From NCBI GenBank assembly GCA_013176395.1, contig JABMLP010000019.1:434001-498000 (forward strand): a stretch of 64,000 nt of DNA, read 5' to 3'. Position numbers and translations under genes: made by a program. Source of the stretch: Venturia oleaginea. Its lineage: Eukaryota > Ascomycota > Dothideomycetes > Venturiales > Venturiaceae. Below, piece by piece: positions 10,777 through 22,742 of this stretch; position 1 is the first letter of the stretch, and each line of letters opens with the position of its first letter. The notes under the pieces were generated by a model. The model was not told the origin of the DNA. It was given only the letters and a program-made list of their open reading frames with translations, and did not search any database.

Positions 10777-11068
10777 TGTGGAAGTGCAGGCGACTGTAAA
10801 TGTGTTAATTGGACGGCATGCACTGTAACAAAGGGAGTCGATTACCCAATATTGGTTGCGATGCTATCGTTGGTGGTGGTTGGAATTTGGTGTTTTGCGG
10901 AGACCATCTGGGATCGCGGAGCTCATTCTCTCACCACCATCTATACACTCACTCACCACAATCAAACACGCCAAACTTGGGGTACAAAGGGTCAAAGAAG
11001 CGTCTAAGCATCAAAGAAATCGTTCCTCACCTGCGGATGCCCGCCTCGTTTGATGCGCCTCCATAACC

Positions 11069-12335
11069 ATGGCATTCTCACCACTCCCTACTCTGGGCGT
11101 AAAGCCAGCTCACAATGCCGAACCTGGGAAGCACAAGGCTCTTGCCATGCTTAACAAGAAGCCAGCTGTTCTATCATCGTCTCCTACTCCAAATCCTTCT
11201 GGCACCGAAGCCATGCCAGAAGACTTCGCAGACCAGATGAACCAGCAAGAGAGGAACAAATATGTGAAAGGTCCATATCAGCAGCACCAATCATTATCGA
11301 CGCCTACTAACACTAGCAGGCAAGAAACTGGGAGAAGGAACCTATGCCGTTGTCTACAAGGGTCACTTGAGAGACAATCCATCCGAATTCGTAGCCATCA
11401 AGAAGATCAAGGTCAACGCAGACTACAAAGACGGACTAGCCATGGACGCCATTCGCGAAGTCAAATGTCTCCAGGAGCTCTCCCACCCAAATATCATCGC
11501 CCTCAAAACCATCTACTCGTCCAAGGATCAGAACATCAACATCGTTCTTGAATACATAGCACTTGGTGACCTGGAAATGCTCATCAAGGATCACTCAGGC
11601 ATTATATACACTCAAGCCGATATAAAAGCATGGATGGCTATGATCGGTCGGGCAGTGTGGTTCTGCCACGAGAACTTCATCTTGCACCGTGATATCAAAC
11701 CGAACAATTTGCTGATCGCCGCCGACGGAAACATCAAACTCGCCGATTTTGGTCTTGCTAGGAGCTTTGCTGAACCTACGGCTAAGATGACCCACAACGT
11801 AATCACAAGTTGGTACCGACCACCCGAATTGTTTTTCGAAGCCAAGCACTATTCAGGTGCCGTCGACGTATGGAGCATAGGCTGCGTTCTTGCTGAACTG
11901 ATCATGCGTGCTCCTTACATCCACGGAGAGACAGATCTAGCATGTCTCAGTGCCATCAACAATATCATTGGCACTCCAACGGAAGAGAATTGGCCAGGCG
12001 TTAGCATGCTGCCTCGCTTCGTAAAATTGAACGCTGAAATACCTTTGTTCCCAAAATCTGAAATTAGCAAACGGTTTCCAGCCCTGGGCTCGACTGGTGT
12101 CGATCTACTCATGGCAATGTTGAGCCTGGATCCGCGAAAACGTCCCACTGCGAAAGGAATCTTGGAGCATAATTATTTCAAGATTGCTCCAAGACCAACG
12201 AAGAATGAGGATTTGCCTAAAAAGGGTGGCGGAGAAGAGAAGGTGGGGGAAGATTTGAAGCGGAAAGCAGGAGAATTGCCTACTGCGAGGGGAGACAAAG
12301 TGGCTAGAAAGATTGACTTTGGTGCGACGAAATGA
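11069..12335 (+). CDS. KIN28: CDK-activating / TFIIH kinase (KIN28/Cdk7 orthologue)
   Basis: Predicted join(11069..11270,11320..12335), 405 aa; the 49-bp intron has a CTAAC branch site and ends in TAGCAG. The kinase domain spans about residues 68-360, with Gly loop LGEGTYAVVYKG, catalytic Lys in AIKKIKV, HRDIKPNN, DFGLARS, and T-loop HNVITSWYRPPE. Kin28/Cdk7 phosphorylates the RNA polymerase II C-terminal domain within TFIIH. The IKPNN loop and the T-loop before WYRPPE fit this CDK class better than cell-cycle CDKs. The T-loop has Ser where most CDKs have Arg (TSWYR for TRWYR). A 67-residue non-catalytic N-terminal extension and a Lys-rich tail flank the domain. Confidence 0.9.
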
Positions 12336-13429
12336 GGGTGATGATATACATTGCGGGTGATCTCTGCACGCAAGAGTGGCACCTTGCGCCACAGGAAGAT
12401 GCTGCCAACCACGGACGCGATCTCCGGGTCAGCAATCTAAACAGCTTCGAGGAAGCAGGATAGCACAGTTACCACGGACCTGAAAGCCTCCAAGAGCAAG
12501 GGGTAGCATGTCTTTTTTGAGGGCAGTGAATGACATGGTATTGATGATGATAGGGCTCGCACCTTGGAATGTTACATGAGATAAAACGCAGCGAATAGTA
12601 AGTTTAGGTCGCACTGATTGCTTCAATACAGAAGGTCTGGTTGAGTGACGGGTCTAAACACAGAGGGAGAGCGCAGAAGGTCTCAGGATATTACAGTAAT
12701 GGAGAGTTGGATTTCCTCCCGTGCATGTAGGTCAAATACTCTTCGCATATGAAGAAGCATGGACTCAATCAGAACACAATCAATTTTGACATGCTTTTTC
12801 TGGCTGCGAGTTGCCCTCCAAATGGGCAGAAACGGAGCTCAAAAATGTCATAACGCATTCAAAGCTACAAAGCAGCCTCGATTACGGCCCAGGACCCTGG
12901 GTCTTGCTTTAAAAATTGGGCTTTTATCTGAGGTAGACAAGATGTTGCTCTCGCCGGTCAGACAGTAAGATTTGTGACAATACTAGGTTTCGAGATAACT
13001 CTGTATTGACGTCTCCCGTGGATTGATTAGCTGTCTCTGAGTCTTCTCCTTCTAGGGTCTTGGTCACAATCACCTTTCTGCCCAAAAACTGGTAAGTGGT
13101 ATACGTCAAACGTAAAGGTATCTGAAGTGGAACAACACAAAGTATGAATTCAATGAGTGACTGCATAACCCTCGAACTGAGTGGAAAATAAGGGCTATCT
13201 ATACAAAGAGAGTGTACTGACGTAGGTTCTGACACCGCAGAGATACCGAGCAAACAAGAGTGAGAACAAACAAGTTTGAAACGACTTTGAAACCGTTGGA
13301 GTTACCACCATATTGCAACAAAAGGGCTACCAGCTGTTTAATATGAAGGCATTCCTACTGCGTATTGGATCCAGTTTTAGCTTTACACTGATGATTTCTT
13401 GTCTTGACGAAATTTTTATCAAGCCAATT

Positions 13430-13545
13430 CCAGTTAAGACGAATCCAATTCAAGACGAATCCAGTTTAAGACGAATCCAGTTTAAAAAGAATTTAATGTA
13501 AGACGGATCCAGTTCAAAACGAATCCAGTTCAAGACGAATCCAAT
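13430..13545. repeat. 16-bp tandem minisatellite, about 7 units
   Basis: Imperfect units related to CCAGTTCAAGACGAAT repeat head to tail; individual units differ by one to several bases. Non-coding. Confidence 0.85.
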
Positions 13546-14531
13546 CGACGGCTTCTTTACCAGACTCAAAGCATTCTTCGCATATTGCCAGCTGGTCCGC
13601 TGCATCTGAAGCTCCTCCTTGTGGTGGTCCGATAGAGATCATGATTCTCGCACATTTCCTGACAGTTGGCATAGGCCACAACGGTACAAAGGCTTTTCTA
13701 CTAGACTTAGTAATCTTCACTCCTTTTACTTCTTCACCCTATCATACAAGAAACTACTTGGAAATAGCTCACCAGCTCACCAAACTGGTTATTGAGAACT
13801 CAATCTGGCGCCTGGGACCGTGGACTGTGGACATACTTATCGGTCTACAACTACAAAGTATACTTGAGTAAGCGCTCTATTTGAATGGTCGTTTGGGTTT
13901 TAAAGAGGAGGGGGAGGCCTTGATTATAGCTAACGACACAGAATCTGATGATACTAACTAATTGCCAAGACTTGCAGGCTTATAAGAGATATATTTTGCT
14001 TGAGAACAGTTTCAACTCTACTTCCCTTGAACTACATCCCTTGAGAAGCCCAATTCGTATAGCTGACACAGCCGACCAGCTCACCACTTTGGGTTGCAAG
14101 CTGGATTCAGTTCGATTCTTTCGTTGAAAATCACTGGGCTCGTAAGCTGATTTTGAACGATTCATGCTTGATTTTGACTAACACGATGTACAGAGCTCAA
14201 GGTTGGTGCAACTTGGGACCAAACCCTTGACCCTGATACATTGAGTCTACAAGATCGACTTCAGCGAGCAAGGTGAGATCGTCCTGTATTTTGCACGTCC
14301 CTTATATCAAGCAAGTCATCACCATCAGGTAAGTAATTAGGGTTTTGGGATCCTAGGGGGCCAGCTGCTGGTAAGGACGCTAGTGCCAGTGCCAGTGCCA
14401 AGACCACAAATTCTAGTACTTAAGCCTTTCTTTTAGGCCAAAAGAAGCCATCGATCCTATTCTTCTTTTCATCTGTTTCAGCTTTCAACCCCTCTGAAAC
14501 CTCAAAACCCCAGATTTGTCCAGCCGAACGT

Positions 14532-14566
14532 GAATAATCGAATAATCGAATAATCGAATAATCGAA
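14532..14566. repeat. 8-bp tandem repeat (AATAATCG), 4 units
   Basis: Four near-perfect head-to-tail copies seen directly, outside any gene. Confidence 0.85.
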
Positions 14567-15027
14567 CTTGCGAAACTACGACCGATGCCAGCTGCGTAGC
14601 ACACCATTGCAATACTCAGCCTTGCAAACTTGTTCATATCCAAAGTTCTCCATTCCTTGTAAGTCCAATACCTTGGAACTTTAACTACGCCACCGAGCAA
14701 TTGGGCGGTAGTATTCAAGCGGTTCAAATGCAATATGTCCGACTTTCATAGCTACTGCTAACTTCTTGTCTGGGAAGGATTAAGAGAGGTATAAACACTA
14801 TCTTCTGATCTTCTTCTGAAGAATATCTTTGTCCATCGACCAACACCAGATTGGGATACATCCCTACACGGAAGTTGAACACCCCCTTCCAGCGATCAGC
14901 ACGTTTTTGACCGCAGGGCACTGCAGGCGATTGACTTTTCATTCTCATGCTTGTCACTAAATGTCGCTAAACAGGTTGCCTCTCCAGACTTCAGTCCGCA
15001 TCGAGTCTGTCTCTCGAGCTCAGCAAC

Positions 15028-16681
15028 ATGGCTAGCTTCAATAAAGACTCCTCTGTCTCATCTGATGGTTCTGCCCTGGCTGATGCTTCTGGCGAAAATG
15101 TCGAATGCGGCAATGGTTCTGTGTCTTCTATCGCCGAAGACTATGACTTCAATCAGACCAAGGATGAGAAAAAAGACGCCAAGAAGAAATGCGAAAACTC
15201 GTTGAAGGAATACATGCTGGTCGTAGAAAAGGAAAAAAAAGGCTCTCATGGCGGAGAATGGGAATTTGCAGACAAATTTGAAGAAGGCGAACGAGGCGAA
15301 ACAAGCACAGAAGACCGAGATGCGAGCGAAGGATGGCCTACTTAAATCGAATTCAAGGGGCTACACGAAGCACCTGGAAGGTCTACGTCAAGAGCATGAA
15401 AAAGCAATCCAGCTCAAAGACGACACGATCACGCGGCAGAAAACATTGGAACTCGGTGTCAAGAATGAGATAGCAGAATTGGAAGCGGAAATCAAAGCTG
15501 AGGTTGATAACCATGGAAATCTGCTGCAGATCACCAAAGATGGGAAGTCTGAAGAAGTCACGCTTGCACAGGTGCCAGCAGAGTAAGATGATCAGCTAAA
15601 GGCCAGCAAAGCTGAAAATGACAGCCTCAAGACCGCGATCCAGAAGTCTCAGAAATTCGTCAAGAGCATGCAAGCCGAAAAGGAGGAACAGCTTAAAACT
15701 ATCGAGGCTGAGGTCGGTAAGATTCAATTAACTAAAGACAATATCAAGGCAAAGCTCCAGGATTCAAACGGCCGAGTTGAGGATTTGACAGTCCAGAACA
15801 CGAACCTCGAATGGATGGCCGCGAAAAAGGAGGAGGAGCTACGGACCATGACAGCTGATCTTGACCATTCTCGGAGGGAGAAAGGACATGCCTATTTCCT
15901 CGTCGACGCAAAGGAGCGACGAATCGAGAATCTCATTGGTGTAAATCGTGATAAAGGACAATCACATTGAGGCTGCACACCAGAAAATCTCAGCGCTCGA
16001 GTCTAGGGTCCGAGCGTTTCTCGACTGTGCTAAGCTCGATCAGGAGAAGCATGGTGGTGACCGAGAGAAAGGACCGGGCTTAAAGCGAGTCGCTGACACC
16101 AACATCGATGAGCGGCCACCGAAACAGGCACGAATCGAAGACCGGACCTCTCCTTCGTCTCCCACCCGAATAGCAACACCGGAGTCACTTGTTCCTAAAG
16201 CCGAGCTGGCTACTTCAATCTCGCAGGTCGATGGACCAGTCGCCGATGAGCCTGTCGTTGCAGAACCACTCACCAAAGATCATACTGCCGCTGAACCTGC
16301 CACCGGAGTGCATGTCATCGAACAGCCTGTCATCGAACAGCCTGTCATCGAACAGCCTGTCATCGAACAGTCTGTCACCGAGGAGCCTGCCACCGAGCAG
16401 TTGCTCGCCGAAGAATCTGTCCCCAAAACATTTTCCACCGAAGATATGGTCGACGAGAAGATCGGCAATGAGAACAATGATATCAAGGATACAAAGGCCG
16501 AGCTCAAAGTTGCCGATGGTAAATTTCTTCCAGATATATGAACCCATATCGATGCCTCGAATTATCATAATTTGCTAATACTGACATGTAATATCTCAGG
16601 CTCAAAATGATGTCCAGGTTCCAGTCACTGAAGACGTTGCTGCATCTGGTTGTACTGAGAATAATGGCGGTGCTGCTATCT
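15028..16681 (+). pseudogene. Coiled-coil gene broken by frameshifts and a TAA
   Basis: The ATG at 15028 opens an acidic Ser-rich N-terminus (MASFNKDSSVSSDGSAL). At an A-run near 15233-15240 the coding signal moves to another frame, which continues as a long K/E/Q coiled coil (ENGNLQTNLKKANEAKQAQK). That frame is cut by TAA at 15584-15586 and stays open to about 15968. The signal shifts again near 15950 into a frame with KRVADTNIDERPPKQARIED, a likely nuclear-localisation block, and a pentapeptide repeat region (VIEQP). Near 16520 a GTAAAT donor and TCTCAG acceptor may lead to a last exon ending at 16681. As read it cannot make one protein unless the frame changes are sequencing errors in homopolymers. 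Confidence 0.55.
16314..16373 (+). repeat. 15-bp coding repeat (VIEQP), 4 units
   Basis: GTCATCGAACAGCCT is repeated nearly perfectly four times, encoding V-I-E-Q-P units, followed by degenerate relatives (VTEEP, ATEQL, LAEES). The near-identity at DNA level indicates recent slippage expansion. Confidence 0.85.
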
Positions 16682-19062
16682 GAGACCCTCCTGTGCAGGG
16701 ATCACAATGGGGGATCGTGACGAAGCAACGGACGAGAAACGAGTAACGACTTGAGACAACACGAACGACGATTACATGAATTTATCGCATGAAGTTTGGC
16801 AATGGTTCTGGATTCAAAAGTGGATTTCTGATTTAGGTGCTTTTGATTTGCAAGATCACATCTGACACTTTTGGCTGGCGAGATTTTGAGATGCGGTATG
16901 ACTGGGCGGTGACAATGATGATAAGAAGTCTAGGAGACAAATCATTTCTAGAGCCTGAACGATGGTCTGCTAGAAAAGGATATGTGCAGGTAGGCAATAA
17001 CAGAAGTGATTTTAAAGCAAAGCAAAGGGCGCTCTGCCCAGTATCTCAATGGTCAACGGTGAATGGGTAGCATGTGTCGAGCTTCTATTGGAAAAGAAGA
17101 TTTAGATGCATTGGTATGTAATCACCAGTATCAGCTGGCGATAAACATAACATAATTCTCAAGATCAGATAGGTGTGTACGACTCGCTCGTTTACATCCA
17201 GCATCACCCAATAACGAAACTGCCAACTTGTGTGCTGCACGAATAGTTTCCCATGACCATAAGTCGGTCTCATTCCCAACACGTGAAAAGAAAAACCCCA
17301 GGTAGGAAGGGAAGCGAAGCGAAGGGAAGAAAACTTGAGGCAATCAGAGGAAGAAAAGTGAAAAAGAAGAAGAAAGAAACTCACAATATCCCCCCCCTTT
17401 TTCTCCAAAACCCCCTATCAAAAACAAAACTCTCCCCGAGCAACCCCCCCCCCCCCCCAACAACAACCCCTCCACCACCCCTACCCATATGTACAAACTT
17501 CTCCCCAACAATCCCAGCAAGCTGCGCATCCCCATCCCGAATAATCCCCAACCACCTCCTCCCCGCAATACCTCACACTGCAAACTCAACACAACTTCCT
17601 TCGTCGTCGTCTGAAAACAACTTCTTGAAATCGTACTTGAGACATCCTCAAGGGATTTGGAGAATTGGCTGGCGCTGTAGAGACGGGGTTTTCCGCTGCC
17701 GAGGTGCGTGTTTTTGTTTGGGAAGACGCTGAGCTGACGCGAAAAAGGGGACGCGATATTGGAACCTTGCTTAACCAGTGCCGACGTTGAACTAGCTTCC
17801 GACTCTCTTTCAAACCCATCTCGTATCCTATTATCCATCATTTCCTCTCCGTCCAAACCATCGACAAATTCCTTGAGGATGACCGATGGTTATCTGGATG
17901 TATAACAAGCACAATATCGGGCAGATCTGAAAATGAGGTCAAATCGTGTATTCAGCGCTCCAGTATCTTACAAAAATCATGACTGTTTGTCTCGCAGTTG
18001 ATAACGATCATCACTCACGCGGAATATCATCTGTTAACAGACACCGCAAGAAGTCTCCTCCCACATATTTCCCTCCCCAGAAGAAGAGGCTATCAAGAGG
18101 TAGCAGAAAGTCAAAGGGGACATCGTCTTCTTAGCCTAGCACAACAACCGTATCCCAGTCGTTCCCACAATCCAAGTCTAAATAATTCAAGTCCCTTCTG
18201 AAACGAGACAAAGCCAGCTACAAAGCATCGGCATATCAAATCGACATCTAAATCCGCATATCCTACAATCAAAATCAAAATCAAAAACTTGAGTATCATC
18301 CCTGATGTACGTACAGACATCCCCCAAAAAAACATCGTCTCGCCAAACGCCAAATCTACTCCATCAAATATCATCACCAACATCCAAATCACAAGGAATA
18401 GAAAAAGGTGTTCAAAATCTTCATTACTCCTTCTTTCTCTCTCCCTCCCATCCCACCACAAGACCACACACGCCACCAACCCCAAGAATCAATCCAGCAA
18501 ACAAGGCCAGTAAAGAGAGCAAGCTCGTGAAAACTCGGAGGGGTATCGAAACAAGACGAACCAATAACAAAACCAATATTCAACAACAATTTCCCAAGAA
18601 GAAAAAGAGATAAAACAACGACGCATGCATGCTCGCTGCCGCCTCGATCGCTTGCTTGCTCGCTCATTACAATGGATAAAATGAAGAAAATCCATTTCCG
18701 TTTCCCTTCCCATCACGGTCATCAGATGAACCACATCGTACCGCCCAAAGGAAGACAAAAACACGGAGAAACGCCATAACGCCATATAATGCAGACTCCT
18801 CCATCCCGCCATGGAGACGGAGAAAGAGGCCAAAAACGCATGCGTGCAGGAAACATAATTCAGACAGGGGTGTGAGAGAATCTTTTCCAAGGGGCTCATA
18901 ACGCCATCCCTTTTCTCTCTTTCAGTAAAAACATGTATAAATGGTCCTTTGCCCATGGAATGATGTTCATGTCGAATGTGGAAAAGAAAGCCCAATGCCG
19001 TATCCAATGTTCCTCAATCCAGATTGGGTTCACAGGGTATTCTCACAGCAGGTATTCCAAGA
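16682..19062. other. 2.4-kb stretch, mostly low complexity
   Basis: Downstream of the minus-strand RhoGAP gene and partly its likely 3' UTR. It has a 15-base C run at 17444-17458 and long CT/CA-rich tracts. A minus frame at 17344-17856 begins like protein (MMDNRIRDGFERESEASS) but ends in poly-Gly/Phe from the low-complexity DNA. I could not find exons that complete it. Confidence 0.4.
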
Positions 19063-21705
19063 TCAATCGTACATCAGTGGACTGAGCGGCTTCATCGGAC
19101 TCAGTTCGGGTGCCATCATGGTTACTCTCTCACTTTCGTTACCATTTCCATTCCGCTCGCCACTGCTGCCCCCGTCTGGCGAGTCCATTGATTGCATGTA
19201 TGGTGGTCGATGTTTATCCTTCTTGGTGGCGCTTGAAACTGTGCGGTTGTGAGTTCGCTCTCTTGGACTCTCTTTCGGACGTTGCTGGCTTGCAATATGG
19301 CTTGCGACTGATCGACTTGGCGATCTCTCATCTTTACGACTCTTCTTTTCCGAAGTCTGTAAATTGTTTCCATTTACACTGGCAGGCTGCAGTAGCAGGG
19401 GACAGTACCGCAGCGACTCATGATCGGGAGTTGAGCGACCACCAATTGAACTTCCATCGTCCATCAACGAGGGTCTGCTACTCTCCTTGGAAGAGATAGT
19501 CCGTTGTTCTGCGGCGAGACTCGCGTGTGATGTGGATGGTCGATGTGACTGTTCTCGATTTGAAGAAGTTGGTGGCGGGTGTTTGTCGAAGTGTTGCACC
19601 GGCCGATCTCTACCAGGAACATATGAACTACTGCCATCTGTTCCTCGTGCGGAGCTGCTCCGCGGAGCACTGCTAGGCACCAATCGCATCGTCGACGAGG
19701 CAGTAGTCGAACTTTTGGAACGAGTTGTAGCGATGGATGCAGTCTCGCCAGAATCGTCTTGTCGTTCCTGCTCATCCAAGAACGCATACTCCTTCTCCAA
19801 ATATTCGCGCTCAGATGAGCAACCCTGCCAGCAATTTTTCCAATCCAGAATCAACCATTGGAAAATCCATCCCTCCACTTTCAGACACGGCGCGAAGCAA
19901 ATGTTCAAATTTGCGTAGGTCATCTTGTTGTCTTTGCTGCAATTATGCAGCAGACTAATGTGGCACGTGATGGCAAACAGAAGGTAGTAATTCCATGGCG
20001 GTAATTTCGAAAGCTCGTCTTTGAGGAATTGCGGCGTTGAAGTTGGCTGGGGATCAACTTTGGAACATTTCTCGATGATCTTGTTTTGGATATCTTGCGG
20101 GAATACGAGCTCAGGCAGTCCCCGTAACCATGCCTTGAACATGGATGAGACAGTATTGACGTCGTAGAGATCTTCCTGATCGAACAGATTGATATCAAGC
20201 TCTGAGATGTGGTTAGTAATAAATTGCTCTAATCATGCTAAGCTGAAACTGACCTTTGTCAAACCTCATCTGCCAGTGTCGGATATCCTTGTCACTCCCT
20301 GGCACACGGTAGAGACCTTCCGACGTTGTGCCATTGAGATTCAAATAGTCGATACATCGCCATGGTAAAGCTGGCATCCAGAACTCTGTCTTATCCTTGC
20401 TCTTCTCCAGCCGCTTCGATATCCGTGTTTTGCGAGTTTGTTCCACCAGCGGCAAAGTAATGATCTTTAGCTCGTATGGCTCCTTCGGGACAGGCTCACG
20501 TTCATGGCTACTCGCGCTGCGACTGAGCTTGCCAAAGAACCCTTTCCGCGCCTTATGTACTCCTTCGGCAGCTTTCGAGCCTGAGAATTTAAAGCTATTT
20601 ATAAAAGAGTTACTGGATGGCCCATTACATTTCGCAGTAGAGGGTGCTTTGCTTGTGTGTGACTGCCGCGGTGGTGGAGGCGGAGGTGCATTCTCTTCCT
20701 CTTCCTCCAGATTGGTTTGGCGATCTGACGACCGGTTGCTTAACGCTGAGTTCATTGCTGATTTGAATCCTCGCTCTTTCTCCAGCGGTGCAGTGCGAAT
20801 CGGTGCTTCAGAGGGGTGTCTGTCTTTAACTGTCCTCGAGGCCTGCTCAGGTCTGCCTTTGTCACGTCCGGGTGTCAATGGCTTGTCTGTTCGCAGAGCA
20901 GGCAGTTCGTCTTCGTATTTCAGGGATGCTTTCCTTCCAAGAATGTGTCCGAACTTGTGCTTCTCCTTTTTCTTGTCCTTCTCTTTAGCCGTGACGCTGT
21001 CCTTCCGGTCTTCTCCAAGCTCTGGCTGATGTTCTGTTGCATGTTAGTCATTTTCTCACATATACCGATCTTGCAAGACTTACCACTCTGAGGACTTGGG
21101 TGATCCGAGTGTATATTACTGATGTCAGGCGATGATTTGCCAGCGCTTCGGTTGAGGTAGACCTGAGACGATGCAGCGTCGGAGCTGCAAGACGTGCCTA
21201 TCCGTGGAGATTCGGCTTTATTTACTTTGCTCAACGATTTGGAGGCCTTGTAATTAGAGAATATGTTGGAAGACTTGTGTTTTGGAGACTTGGGCGAGGG
21301 CGGTTGGGGTAGGGCGCTCACTGGGGAGCGGACATGCACGTCGTAGCCTTCCGCATACTGTGCCTGTTGAATACCGAGCATTTCGTTGTTGCGAGCAGGG
21401 GACTGTGGAGAGTGAGGAGAGAGCGGTGTGCGTGGAGTAGGACTGGTAAGGCTCGAGTGAATGCCACTGCCACTACTGCCTCTCTCCGTCGGCGGCAGGT
21501 GGATGGAGAGAGAATTGGCCTTTGGCATTTTGCGGAGAGTGTTCTTTCGAATGACGGAGGGCCGGGTCGAGGAGGAAGTGCTGCTGGTGCGGGAGACGCT
21601 TGCTACCGACTGAGCATGCGGGCGGAATATGTCAAACCGTCTAAGTGAAGAGTGCCGTTTGAGGTTGCCTGGAGCAGAAGCGTCTTGATCCTGCAGAGCT
21701 GCCAT
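19063..21705 (-). CDS. RhoGAP domain protein
   Basis: Predicted complement(join(19063..20201,20254..21033,21084..21705)), 846 aa; both introns (52 and 50 bp) have GT..AG ends and keep frame. The first ~370 residues are Ser/Pro-rich and disordered, with a poly-Pro run (APPPPPPRQ). The RhoGAP domain lies at about 385-580, with an intact arginine finger (GLYRVPGSDKDIRHW) and the conserved later helix NLNICFAPCLKV. The tail is again Ser-rich. It should stimulate GTP hydrolysis by a Rho GTPase in polarity or wall signalling; the exact target cannot be told. The start at 21705 follows an in-frame upstream extension that lies in the leader. Confidence 0.85.
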
Positions 21706-22742
21706 GATTGTCAGTGATAGGCCATGGGAGTTGGCAGTGGGGAGGAGAATTGAGTTTGCCCACAGTCGCGGGCAGCTGCTTTGCTGGAGCAGGATCTGGT
21801 GTATAACGCACCTCTGAGGCTCAATTGGCGCTAGTTTTGCCCTCTGCTTGGTGCAGTGGCAGTATAGAGAGCAAAAAGAAACAATGGGGCCAGCAGTCGG
21901 GGTCGGGAGGTTTGTGTACCTGTCGTGTCCGGCTTCGAGGCTGATTCGCACGGGGCGTGGGCGGAGGAGCGCAAGGGAGGTCTGCCTTTCGGTATGCTTG
22001 CTTGCAGCGCGTGTGAGATCTGAAGCCACGTCGGGTCAGGTCCGTCAGGCCAACTACACAGCACCGCCGTGCTGATTCGGTGCGAACGAGTAGGACAGGG
22101 ACGAGGGGGTGAGGTTGTCTTTTGTCTTTCAGGCGCACAGCGAATGGGAATACGGGACAAAGAGTTGAGTTGGCGTTTCAGAGGAGACGGCGCACAGGAT
22201 TGCGCATGCAACTTAACGGCGGCCAGCGGTGAGAAAAGATTCCACAGGGACAGCTCGGTTTGCGAGGGGTATGGACCGCGTATGTACTGTGTATTTACCT
22301 CGTAGACAAGTACAGGAAAGGGGGATCCATGTGTTTCTTTGGCGCGGCAAAGAGTCCACTGCTATAATAACCCAGGATGTTTTGAAGCCGGTACAGGAAC
22401 CGGACGATATAATTCAGGGGCATGCCCTATATCCAACCCGCTGTCACGTTGGATATTGGATTCAATGGTAGTTCGTGCCTGGCTAGATGACAACTCATTG
22501 AATTCTTGATTGAATCCCTTTTGCTGAGGCGACGAATTTTCACTGACCATCTCGAATTATATCAGTCCTCCGTCTCCGTCGGCTCGGCCAACAACCGACA
22601 GTCGTGCTCCCTTCATCGTGTATACACATAGTTCGTACCCTTTGCGCTTTGAGCATACCCCTACATCGTCCAGCGCTACCACAAACGACGATTTGCCAGA
22701 CGCCGACACCTACATACAACAGGCAATTCCCACACCACAAAC
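21706..22742. promoter_or_regulatory. Divergent promoter region of the RhoGAP and BET2 genes
   Basis: About 1 kb between two divergent start codons. No other coding frame is convincing. I see CT-rich leader sequence before BET2 but no motif I would name. Confidence 0.4.

Larger units (their letters stand above)
12336..15027. other. 2.7-kb gene-poor stretch
   Basis: No frame here looks convincingly coding. A minus-strand start at about 12536 (MSFTALKKDMLPLALGG) followed by a GT donor could be a short gene, but I cannot complete it. The stretch holds a 16-bp minisatellite and an 8-bp tandem repeat, and it ends in the promoter of the coiled-coil locus at 15028. Confidence 0.4.

Noticed and set aside
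11595..12412. Minus-strand frames under KIN28
   Set aside because: They are antisense to a well-supported kinase and show no domain.
17253..17856. Possible genes on either strand around the C-run
   Set aside because: The frames end in low-complexity Pro or Gly/Phe and I found no exons that complete them; only the first part of the minus frame looks coding.
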